A stretch of DNA of 11,342 bases from Baffinella frigidus (taxonomy: Eukaryota > Cryptophyceae > Cryptomonadales > Baffinellaceae): the NCBI GenBank assembly GCA_026770585.1, contig MU646506.1:550815-562156 (forward strand), read 5' to 3'. How positions within the stretch are numbered: the stretch's first letter is position 1; each line of letters starts with the position of its first letter. Positions 6,071 to 11,342 of the stretch are shown one piece after another. The notes below the pieces were generated by a model. The model was not told where the DNA came from, did not search any database, and was given only the letters and a program-made list of their open reading frames with translations. A program made the translations under genes and the position numbers.

Positions 6071-6210
6071 ATGAGCGAGGCACCCCTACAGGGGAACCTC
6101 GCTCATAAGAAACCGCCTCCTCCTAGCTAGGACCCTGCAGTAGGCGTATACGTAGGGCCCTATGGCAATCCTAGGGGGGTGGGCGTTTCTTATGAGCGAG
6201 GCACCCCTAT
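6071..6210. mobile_element. F3 element, copy 3, with an extra end head-to-head
   Basis: TACAGGGGAACCTCGCTCAT (6087 on) pairs with ATGAGCGAGGCACCCCTAT (to 6210). Immediately upstream, 6071-6086 reads ATGAGCGAGGCACCCC, the right end of a second F3 unit. The two ends form the palindrome ATGAGCGAGG...CCTCGCTCAT. Confidence 0.6.
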
Positions 6211-6213
6211 CTC

Positions 6214-6501
6214 CTATGTACCTGGCTTCGTAGGGGGCATTTCCACCCTAAGTGAAAAGAAGAGGCACCCGTCCGCAAACCCTGCCACACGAGAATGCCA
6301 AAGGGGGCTATTAAAAACCAAGATCATTTTATATGTAGCATTTGTGTAGTAACTTCCATTGCCCTTGGAGCCACTGAAGCCCTGGTTAGGCCGGTTACGA
6401 GGTTGGAACACCTTATCCTGGTACAAAGTTTTACAAGCCCACATGTAAAAAGGATCCTCCAGCATTCTCGAGTGTTGCCTCAGCATCTCAGCATCCAACA
6501 T
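6214..6501 (-). CDS. Unrecognised open frame containing the inverted copy of the 3800 segment
   Basis: A 95-codon frame starting MLDAEMLRQHSRMLEDPFYM. It then has WACKTLYQDKVFQPRNRPNQ, a Gly/Ser-rich stretch and SYYTNATYKMILVF. The part from LEDPFYM to PRN matches the plus-strand segment at 3800. Whether it is translated cannot be told: it may be a fragment of a mobile or duplicated gene, and its opposite strand is also partly open. Confidence 0.3.
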   Translation of the reverse strand: MLDAEMLRQHSRMLEDPFYMWACKTLYQDKVFQPRNRPNQGFSGSKGNGSYYTNATYKMILVFNSPLWHSRVAGFADGCLFFSLRVEMPPTKPGT

Positions 6502-7220
6502 CTCCTGAGAAGTGGTCTAAAGTGGTAGTAAATGGTATTAAGAGGTACTAAGAGGCATAAGGAGGTACTAAGTGATGTCAAGTGGTATCCGATGCCATCG
6601 GAGCGCTCGATCGTGCGACATCCCCGAGAACGCATCCACCACCCGCCGAGCTGCGATGATCTCTGGGCTTGCTACCTTCGGCGCGGCTCGCTGCTCGCCT
6701 GCTTCTCGTTGCGCGTCTCAGCAGCGGCGTCTCAGCGTTGGGAGCCCAAGCTCTCACACTAGAGGGGACAGACCTTGCTTTTCTCAGAAGCCTCAGCATC
6801 CGCGCACCAAGCAGCCCACTCGGGGCTGTCGATCGTAGAAGTGAATGGTTGATGCGATCACTGTGTAAAGCCACTCCGGTCATCCTACACGGGGTTGTAT
6901 CCCCAGACAATCAACCATTGCTGTTTCTGTCGTCGCGCGCACCTGGAGTCGCGCCTTTCAATCAAAAGCTCTTCACGGATATCTGGCATGCCGCTCCTCC
7001 AGACTTTCTACGCATATGAACAGTCTTGTCTCTTAGGACGTCATCAATTGGCTTTCCCAGGTGATGGTGTTTGACCATCAATCCATAGTCCCTCGGGCTC
7101 GTCTCTCACCTCGTGACCGCCGACGCTTCTGCTAACCGGAGTCGCTCTAGCACCGACTGGGGCTTACAAACTCGGTGGACTGCACACCTCGTTGGAACGG
7201 GTCTATGGATTCTCCACGTC
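6502..7220. other. No supported gene; AGTGGTA-like array and open frames
   Basis: 6502-6590 is an irregular array of AGTGGTA(N)TAA/AGAGGTACTAA. From 6669 to 7019 the plus strand has a 116-codon frame with no recognised domain, and other frames are also partly open there. TGATGGTGTTTGACCATCA (7062-7080) is a short hairpin. I cannot assign a function. Confidence 0.3.
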
Positions 7221-7221
7221 C

Positions 7222-7380
7222 GGGTTATTCAAAAAATCCTTTCGAAGTCCTGTGCGGACTGGCTCAAAAAACATTCGTCCTCTGAAAATAAAATCCGTTC
7301 GTCCCTTAAAATCCCTCCCAAAATCCATTCGAAGTCCTGTACGGACTGGCGGCGCCCATCGAAGACATGTGTGGACTGGC
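7222..7380. repeat. Solo F1 right-end fragments, three copies
   Basis: GGGTTATTCAAAAAATCC with TTCGAAGTCCTGTGCGGACTGG-type sequence at 7222-7262 matches the right end of F1 copy C. Shorter relatives follow at 7329-7350 and 7359-7380. They lie within the proposed last transporter exon. Each is itself partly palindromic (AGTCCGCACAGGACT). Confidence 0.5.
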
Positions 7381-7384
7381 GGCG
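7229..7384 (-). CDS. Candidate terminal exon carrying repeat-derived sequence
   Basis: After acceptor TTTGGCAG the frame RRQSTHVFDG RRQSVQDFEW continues for 51 residues to a TGA. It is phase 0 with exon 7456-7506. RQS..(H/Q).F(D/E) occurs three times because the DNA contains three copies of an F1-element end motif (TTCGAAGTCCTGTGCGGACTGG-like, given here only in part: GAAGTCCTGTGCGGACTGG). The C-terminus would thus be exonised repeat. The real gene could instead end elsewhere. Confidence 0.35.
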   Translation of the reverse strand, partial: RRQSTHVFDGRRQSVQDFEWILGGILRDERILFSEDECFLSQSAQDFERIF

Positions 7385-9562
7385 CTGCCAAAGAACGAGA
7401 CAACCGACGAACGGCGGCGCCCGCCCCGTCGAAAGGGAGAGCCGTTCGGGCGCACCGATGGGGAGCCTCCGGGAATTAGCGGCGCTTCCTCGGCCGTCCA
7501 CGGAACCTGGTTGAGGGTTTAGGGTTTACGGTTCAGGGTTTACGGTTTACGGTTTGGGATTCAGGGTTTACGGTTTAGGGGTTGGGGTTTACGGTTCAGG
7601 GTTTGTGGTTCAGGGTTTGGGGTTTGGGGTTCGGGGTTCGGGGTTTGGGGTTCGGGTTTCAGGGTTTGGGGTTTAGGGTTTGGGGTTTGGGGTTTACCAT
7701 GCCCTCCATGCACTGCGCGTCCAACGCGATTGACTCTGCCTCTTCCTCCGTGAACGGGGAATGCAGCGAGACGTCAGGGCCCCCTTGCTCCATGCCCTCC
7801 GCCTCCGCCGTCGCTGCGAGTTTGGGGTTTGAGGTTGAGGGGTGTGTGAAACTGGGGGTGCAGGGTGCAGCGGAACCTGATGGTGTTAACGTTGTGGGGT
7901 TTATGGTTTATGGTTTATGGTTTATGGTTTATGGTTGATGGTTGATGGTTGATGGTAAGAGGTGGAGTTGGAATCCATCCGGAAAATGCTCGTATGCGCG
8001 GCCGACACGGAGTACAGCACGTGGCACAATGCGTAGCATGTGCGGCGCTGACGCTGGTTGTTTGGCAACAAATTATCAATCTCTCTGTATGGTTGATGGT
8101 TGATGGTTGATGGTTCAGGGTCCAGGGTTATGGCGTGTGGCTTATCGTGTAGGATTCAGGGTTTGTGGGAGTGGGGTGTAGGGTGTACCGTCTCCTTCGC
8201 CCTTGTCCGGGGTGACCTTGCTCTTCCTCTCTCGTATCCACGAGATCTTTGACAGGGATTGGGGGGGGTTCGGGGTTAGGGTTCAGGGTTTGAAGTTTAG
8301 GGTTGAGTGGTTGCTCCGAGGCCCGTCATGCGAAAAGGGTACTTCAGGTGCTCGTGCACGCACCCATTACCCGTGAGAAGTTGTCCCGCGGCAGGCCCGC
8401 CAGAAGTTGGGTTCGAACCCTGGCAAGGACAGTCTCATGTATCACTGCACATCCTCGTTTCGTAAAACAGAGAGTTTTGCGTGTATACGGCGGTCCCCGT
8501 TTTGCAAAAGACATTTAGCGAGTGGGCAGCCGACGGGAGAGCCTACGACAGTGGACTGAACCAGGTTCAGTCAACACTGTTGACTGAACCTGGCGGGGTT
8601 GACTAAATCCGGGGTTTGCACGGGGACGGTGACTAAACCGAGCAGCGTCGGCAGTTTCACTGCTGCCTGGTGTTCACTTATCTACAAACCAAGAACCGGG
8701 CTAGTGCCGGTGAAACCTCAACCTTTGATTGTCAACAGTTGACTTATGATTAGTCAACTATCGCAGGAGTTGACTTATCATGGATCTCTGGGGGACGACC
8801 AAATTCCGGCGACAAGCTAAACGGCGTTCCGTAGGGTGCTACAGTACGCAATACGGCCGTGTAATACGGAATGCCAGAATTGGTTTAACGCCGGAACTAG
8901 GTCGTCTGTTTTTGTTGGAACGGGCGCTGTTTGAGGACCTACCTCTTTTCCGAGGCGGGCTCGTCGTCAGGCTCGTAGACTTTTGGATCACTCATGTCTA
9001 GGCGTGCGAGGAATAAAGAAGAAGAAGTTGGAACGGGCGCTCACCGAAGGGTAGATGAGGAGAAGGACAGGGACGGTGCCGAGCAGCAGGTCCACGGTAA
9101 TCCAGTTGGCCGAAGCGTCCTTTGAAGGGTTGAAGGTTGAGGGTTGAGGGTTGAGGTTTAGGTTCTTCATTTCTGAAGGAGAAGCTCCAATTGCATACAG
9201 GGGAGTGTCGTTAACAATGTATCGTTCGCCCCGATTAAGTTTGCCCCAGCGTCTTGGGGGGAAAGCGAGGTTTAATGCATTGTTAAACACGACCGCTTCA
9301 CGCCAGAAGGCACGGTGGGACGAGTCGTGAGGGCTCTAGCAGCCCGTGACCACCCCTCAGGGTGGGGGAGGGGAGGAGAACGTCTCGCCCCTCCCCGCCC
9401 CGCTACAAGAATAAAGTGAGCGACGCCATCTACCTGGTCAGAAGTGAGTGAAGTCACCTAAGTGTGTTCACACCCACAGTACAAATCCTGCACTTGCCGA
9501 TCCAAAATATTGAAACAGAGTTGTGCGAGGTCGTCAGATCTGACGGCCTGGCGAAGGTGTGT

Positions 9563-9608
<46 letters not shown>

Positions 9609-10474
9609 CTCTGTTTCTCTCTCTCCCTCCCTCCCTCCCTCACTTGATGCTTATGGCTTGGTGGTGTCACTTGATGCTTCTGGCTTGTTGGTGTCACACA
9701 GGGAGGTTGGAAATCTTGGTGCATGGTGCTTTCAATCCACAAAGAGGGCTACGAAGGGATTTTCGGGCACTCAGTGCCCGAGTTTCCGTTGACTTATCCG
9801 TAGGAACCCCCCTATGCCCCTACGGGTTGCCTACCGTAGGGTCCTAGGTCTTATCGCTCAGGGGTTATTCAAAATCCCTTCGAAGTCCGCTGTGCAGGTG
9901 AGGGAGGAAGAACTTTTTTGGTGAGTCAAAGGGGACCCAACCCAAAAGTTGATTGCTTAGGAGAAATCATAGAAGCAATTTCTATGGCATAGGCAGATTT
10001 GCGCGATCCCAGCAAATTAATAGAAAACCACCTAGTCTGGTTGGTGAATAGAGGCTGCAAAAGGTTGTGTAGAGGTTTTTGCAAAACAAGCCTTGATAAA
10101 GGTTGTAGAGGCTGTAAACGGTAGTAGAGACTGTCAAACGGTTGTAGAGGCTTTCAAAGGGTGTAGAGGCTGTAAAATGTTGTAGAGGCTGTATCCGTTA
10201 AGTAGCCCGGGGGTCCAAATAGACCCCCGACAGGTCCTAGGCAGGTCATAGGAGCCATGCGGTAGGGCGTATGAGCCTACTGGCCACGTAAAGGATAAGG
10301 TTGTAGAGTAGATCACCGATGCTGGGTGGAAGAACTTGTTGTCGGTTAGCGAGATCAGCCCTGTCTGCAATAGCTGCACCTGCTTAGGGTTTCGGTTTTA
10401 GGGTGTAGGGTTAAGGTTTAAGGGTTTAGGATTTAGGGTTCAGGGTTCAGGGTCGAGGGTTTGAGGTTTAGGGT

Positions 10475-10540
<66 letters not shown>

Positions 10541-11156
10541 AGGTTTGGGGGTTGGGGTGTAGGGTTTAGGGTTTAGGGTTTGGGGTTTAGGTTTTAGGGC
10601 GTAGGGTTTAGGGTTTGAGTTTTAGGGTTTAGGGTACAGGGTACAGGGCATAGGGATGTACCAGACCCGCCACGGCAGATGCTACCCCCGCGATCCGCCC
10701 AAATGATGCCTGTTGGGTGTGGTGTTTAGGGCTTAGGGCTTAAGGTTTAGGGTTTAGGGTTTGGGGGTTAGGGTTTGGTGTTTGGCGGTTAGGGTTTGGT
10801 GGTTTGGGTTCAGGGATTAGAGTTTGGGGTTTAGGGGTTAGGGTTTAGGGTTTGGGGTTTCGGGTTTAAGTTTTAGGGTTTAGGGTTTAGGGCTTAGCAT
10901 TGATGTGAGGGCTGGGGGGATAGGTTAAGGTTTAGGGTTTGGGGGTTACGTAGCCGAAGGTGTTGGCAGCGAAGGAATAGAAGGTCGAATACGTGAACTG
11001 AACCGAGAGTGAGAAGAGGAAAAAGAGGATGATGTACGCCGGCGTCGTGTGCACCAGCAGGAGCAGCCCGTACACCTGCGTGGTCCAAATATTTGACCGA
11101 TTTGACTCAATATTTGACCGATTTGTTTTGACCATCAATAGGTTCAAGGACAGGCC
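7229..11156 (-). CDS. MFS transporter gene, SLC43/FMP42-like, 3' part, nine short exons
   Basis: Gene model read on the minus strand. Exons are 11133-11156, 10950-11075, 10662-10709, 10317-10379, 9045-9119, 8189-8246, 7698-7813, 7456-7506 and 7229-7384. Every join keeps one frame: all junctions are phase 0 except 8189/7813, which is phase 1 on both sides and forms an Ala codon. All introns start GT and end AG, and six of nine exons begin with G after AG. Joined, the first five exons give hydrophobic helices with YSFAANTFGY, then ASFGRIAGVASAVAGL, then LLQTGLISLTDN, then ANWITVDLLLG. This order resembles the last helices of SLC43/FMP42-type major facilitator transporters (amino-acid-transporter relatives), where an FG..FGR..G.....AG...LLQ pattern occurs. 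That is recognition by eye, not a search. After the last helix comes a basic stretch WIRERKSK, as expected on the cytosolic side, then an acidic tail. The start of the gene lies beyond the right edge. An alternative end is a stop close after exon 9045-9119. Confidence 0.6.
7456..7506 (-). CDS. Candidate exon VPWTAEEAPLIPGGSPS (17 codons)
   Basis: Acceptor CCCTCAACCAG lies at the edge of the telomere-like tract. The exon runs GTT CCG TGG to CCA TCG and is followed by donor GTGCGC. It encodes VPWTAEEAPLIPGGSPS in phase 0-0, consistent with both neighbours. The intron to the next exon is only 71 nt and ends in TCGTTCTTTGGCAG, a good pyrimidine-rich acceptor. Confidence 0.5.
7511..7690. repeat. 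Telomere-like tract TTTACGG/TTTGGGG, probable intron
   Basis: GGTTTAGGG, GGTTTACGG, TTCAGGG and GGGTTTGG units, becoming GGGTTTGGGGTTCGGGG. It fills the interval between exon 7698-7813 and exon 7456-7506 on the minus strand. Confidence 0.65.
7698..7813 (-). CDS. Candidate exon of the acidic tail (38 codons)
   Basis: Acceptor CTCGCAG precedes CG ACG GCG GAG, and the exon ends GAG GGC ATG before GTAAAC. It encodes TAEAEGMEQGGPDVSLHSPF followed by TEEEAESIALDAQCMEGM. Codons are GC-rich at the third position and no stop occurs. It sits as a unique island between two repeat tracts. The opposite strand is also open but has no acceptor upstream. The protein segment is acidic and probably disordered; no family is recognised. 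Confidence 0.55.
7820..7960. repeat. Degenerate tract ending in GTTTATG/GTTGATG arrays
   Basis: Scattered TTTGGGG and TTGAGG units, then five GGTTTAT and three GGTTGAT units (7899-7953). It lies in the intron between exons 8189-8246 and 7698-7813. A further GGTTGAT run is at 8089-8116. Confidence 0.55.
7961..8182 (+). other. Complex island inside an intron; possible plus-strand exon remnant
   Basis: AAGAG precedes GTG GAG TTG GAA TCC ATC CGG, and the frame continues KMLVCAADTEYSTWHNA to TAG at 8034-8036. Both strands are open here, but the minus strand shows no GT donor. It could be the last exon of a plus-strand gene or unrelated sequence. The rest is telomere-like repeat. Confidence 0.25.
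8189..8246 (-). CDS. Candidate exon, basic segment after the last helix
   Basis: The minus strand reads AATCCCTGTCAAAG, then ATC TCG TGG, ending GGA GAC G before GTACACC. It encodes ISWIRERKSKVTPDKGEGD plus one base of the next codon (phase 0 in, phase 1 out). The base G pairs with CG at the start of exon 7698-7813 to make Ala. A WIRERKSK run directly after the membrane helix fits the positive-inside rule. The exon is flanked by telomere-like repeat on both sides. Confidence 0.5.
8554..8780. repeat. Cluster of GTTGACT/AGTCAAC palindromes
   Basis: CCAGGTTCAGTCAACA (8561-8576) and TGTTGACTGAACCTGG (8578-8593) are perfect 16-bp arms around one base. An overlapping palindrome GACTGAACC-A-GGTTCAGTC is at 8554-8572. 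Further on are GTCAACAGTTGAC (8731-8743) and AGTTGACT...AGTCAACT (8738-8759). It lies in the long intron 8247-9044, or between genes if the transporter ends at 8939. Confidence 0.6.
8939..8971 (-). CDS. Possible alternative terminal exon, PDDEPASEKR then stop
   Basis: The minus strand has AG before CCT GAC GAC and encodes PDDEPASEKR followed by TAG. It is in phase 0 with exon 9045-9119, across a 73-nt intron containing a pyrimidine-rich stretch TTCTTCTTCTTTATTCCTC. A short charged tail is a plausible transporter C-terminus. The same frame is open upstream to an ATG at 8993-8995. It competes with the longer-tail model that uses exon 8189-8246. Confidence 0.3.
   Translation of the reverse strand, partial: PDDEPASEKR
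9045..9119 (-). CDS. Transporter exon encoding the last membrane helix (25 codons)
   Basis: Acceptor CTTCAAAG precedes GAC GCT TCG, and the exon ends TAC CCT TCG before the consensus-like donor GTGAGC. It encodes 25 residues in phase 0-0, including ANWITVDLLLGTVPVLLLI, a clear hydrophobic helix. Without splicing, the frame runs on to a TGA at 8988-8990. Three endings are therefore possible: splicing to 8246 (preferred), splicing to the small exon at 8971, or read-through. Confidence 0.6.
9562..9694. repeat. CT microsatellite and 27-bp duplication
   Basis: A CT/CCCT run with a short CACACA interruption spans 9562-9643. It is followed by two copies of CACTTGATGCTT-TGGCTTG (9641-9667 and 9668-9694). 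On the minus strand this is a GA-rich stretch within the intron of the transporter gene. Confidence 0.75.
9737..9897 (+). mobile_element. F1 element, copy C (best preserved)
   Basis: Perfect 12-bp inner inverted ends CGAAGGGATTTT (9752-9763) and AAAATCCCTTCG (9871-9882), extended imperfectly outward to CCACA...CTGTG. The internal palindrome CGGGCACTCAGTGCCCG is at 9764-9780. It lies in the intron between the transporter exons at 10317 and 9119. No clear target-site duplication is visible. Confidence 0.65.
10059..10310. repeat. About 20-bp tandem array GTTGTAGAGGCTGTAAAACG
   Basis: At least five imperfect units between 10102 and 10195, with degenerate ones before. The motif AGGTTGTAGAG resumes at 10297 beyond the F2 element. 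Confidence 0.65.
10192..10297 (+). mobile_element. F2 element, copy 5, inside a 20-bp tandem array
   Basis: Ends TATCCGTTAAGTAGCC and GGCCACGTAAAGGATA. Hairpin CGGGGGTC (10208-10215) pairs with GACCCCCG (10222-10229). The core is AGGTCCTAGGCAGGTC and GCGGTAGGGCGTATGAGCC. The GTTGTAGAG array continues on the far side, showing insertion into the array. Confidence 0.6.
10317..10379 (-). CDS. Transporter exon with LLQTGLISLTDN (21 codons)
   Basis: Acceptor CCCTAAGCAG abuts GTG CAG CTA, and the exon ends CCA GCA TCG before GTGATC. It encodes 21 residues, phase 0-0, including VQLLQTGLISLTDNKFF. After AVAGL of the previous exon this gives the helix-loop order expected near the end of the transporter. 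The acceptor sits at the edge of the large telomere-like tract. The following intron (9120-10316) holds an F1 element, an F2 element, a CT microsatellite and a 20-bp array. Confidence 0.55.
10384..10650. repeat. Telomere-like tract with a TTGAGGG core
   Basis: TTTAGGG, TTCAGGG and GTAGGG variants flank a uniform run of about ten TTGAGGG units (10471-10540). It forms the intron between exons 10662-10709 and 10317-10379 on the minus strand, where it is C-rich. Confidence 0.7.
10662..10709 (-). CDS. Transporter exon ASFGRIAGVASAVAGL (16 codons)
   Basis: An island of complex sequence inside a 500-bp telomere-like tract. The minus strand reads CCCAACAG, then 48 nt, then GTACAT. It encodes ASFGRIAGVASAVAGL in phase 0-0. 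The FGR..G pattern followed by a small-residue helix matches what would follow FGY in an SLC43/FMP42-type transporter. No stop occurs, and the GT/AG borders fall exactly at the edge of the repeats. Confidence 0.6.
10723..10949. repeat. Telomere-like tract, intron between two transporter exons
   Basis: Mixed TTTAGGG, TTTGGGG, GGTTAGGG and TTTGGTG units. It begins close to the acceptor at 10710 and ends at the donor next to 10950, filling the intron almost completely. Confidence 0.7.
10950..11075 (-). CDS. Transporter exon with hydrophobic helices (42 codons)
   Basis: Acceptor CACGCAG precedes GTG TAC GGG, and the exon ends TTC GGC TAC before donor GTAACC. It encodes 42 residues in phase 0-0: VYGLLLLVHTTPAYIILFF near the start and YSFAANTFGY at the end. 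Codons are strongly GC-ending. The telomere-like C-rich repeat begins exactly at the donor, so sequence complexity changes sharply at the exon edge. This is the best single exon in the window. Confidence 0.65.
11133..11156 (-). CDS. Candidate 24-nt microexon of the transporter gene
   Basis: The minus strand reads TTTTCAG then GGC...ATG then GTCAAAAC, giving GLSLNLLM in phase 0 on both sides. It joins in frame to the next exon, whose first residues VYGLLLLV are also hydrophobic. The exon is very short and its donor GTCAAA is weak, so this is the least certain upstream exon. Confidence 0.35.
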
Positions 11157-11229
11157 CTGAAAATGATCTGTTCTGTTCTTGTCACGCTTATATACTTCGA
11201 AATCTCGTGGGCGGGGTCTGCGTCTCTTC

Positions 11230-11342
11230 AGAAGATAGGTGTTAGGGAATCGGGGTTAGGGTTGAGGCGTTAGGGTTGAGGGGTTAGGGGTTAGGGGTTA
11301 GGGGTTAGGGGTTAGGGGTTAGGGGTTAGGGGTTAGGGGTTA
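11230..11342. repeat. TTAGGGG tandem tract at the right edge, probably intronic
   Basis: Irregular GGGGTTAGGG/TTGAGG variants become a uniform GGGGTTA array (about nine units) running off the window. On the minus strand it lies upstream of exon 11133-11156, in the orientation of the other intron repeats. Confidence 0.65.

Noticed and set aside
3019-6210. Introner elements (elements that act as new introns).
   Set aside because: F1-F3 copies carry no consistent GT/AG at their ends and most lie outside recognisable exons. Only F1 copy A touches an exon, and there it removes the donor.
6578-7019. Overlapping open frames of 88-116 codons on both strands.
   Set aside because: Several frames are open at once in GC-rich sequence, with no domain, no consistent splice borders and no similarity between their products and the other genes. 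None can be preferred.
7582-7938. A 118-codon plus-strand frame spanning 7698-7813.
   Set aside because: Most of it is translated telomere-like repeat (GLGFGV-type). The minus strand has proper AG and GT borders and a phase fitting both neighbours.
8356-8405. A minus-strand exon reading FEPNFWRACRGTTSH between AG and GTAATG.
   Set aside because: It is short, the phase (two bases left over at either side) does not fit the neighbouring exons, and it overlaps the tRNA-like motif. Chance is likely.
8303-8430. A tRNA gene suggested by GTGGTTGCTCCGAGG and GGTTCGAACCCT.
   Set aside because: No acceptor stem forms, the T-arm pairing is mostly G-T, and the spacing does not allow a cloverleaf.
9458-9847. 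Frames through the CT tract on both strands (SLSLSL or EREREREG).
   Set aside because: They are products of the microsatellite and of F1 copy C; no coding evidence outside them.
214-10297. A CRISPR array, suggested by recurrent short palindromic repeats.
   Set aside because: Copies are irregularly spaced, 100-160 bp long, with inverted ends and both orientations; there are no spacers of even length and the genome is eukaryotic.
1-11342. A complete mini-chromosome with telomeres at both ends (C-rich at left, G-rich at right).
   Set aside because: The two ends use different motifs (CCCCAAA versus TTAGGGG), the left tract is irregular, and the same kinds of tract occur many times inside the window as probable introns. 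The orientation follows from two convergent genes.

Overview
This window looks like nuclear DNA from a eukaryotic microalga or other protist. No bacterial operon, rRNA, credible tRNA or viral gene is visible. Coding potential comes in very short GC3-rich pieces of 24-156 nt. Each piece is bounded by AG at its 5' side and usually by GT at its 3' side, and the reading phases are compatible. The introns are low-complexity DNA built from plant/alga-like telomere motifs (TTTAGGG, TTTGGGG, TTGAGGG, TTAGGGG). The first exon base after AG is usually G, a bias reported for dinoflagellate genes. With the TTTAGGG-like repeats this makes a dinoflagellate a reasonable guess, but a prasinophyte or another alga cannot be excluded.

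Left part (1-2500), plus strand. There is a C-rich telomere-like tract, then three copies of one exon (131-216, 381-477, 614-677), a Gly/Ala-rich membrane exon (836-951), a short exon present as one good and one decayed copy (1662-1721 and 1404-1435), and a short charged exon (2428-2463). In-frame minisatellites of 21, 24 and 33 bp lie between them. The phases fit one plus-strand gene for a small membrane protein of unknown family, and helical exons further right (3597-3644, 3975-4022, 4592-4672) may belong to it.

Middle part (2500-7200). This is a nest of small non-autonomous elements with terminal inverted repeats. Family F1 has copies near 214-357, 2516-2678 and 9737-9897. F2 has copies at 3019-3123, 3293-3540, 4033-4137, 4770-4874 and 10192-10297. 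F3 has copies at 4209-4330, 5196-5316 and 6087-6210, plus a partial one at 3673. F1, F2 and F3 share an internal CCTAGG/CTACCGTAGG module. A CACTG-ended element (3312-3450) is nested inside an F2 copy. A further element (1962-2120) has a probable target-site duplication and a paralogous empty site in the same window. Duplicated gene fragments lie between the elements.

Right part (7200-11342), minus strand. Nine phase-compatible exons read from 11156 down to 7229. They resemble the C-terminal transmembrane part of a major facilitator superfamily transporter of the SLC43/FMP42 type, followed by a polar tail. The gene starts beyond the right edge. In both genes the C-rich strand of the telomere-like repeats is the coding strand, so the two convergent genes make the window look like a tiny chromosome with telomeres at both ends. 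I regard that as a false impression. Everything here is read by eye; splice sites need transcript evidence.
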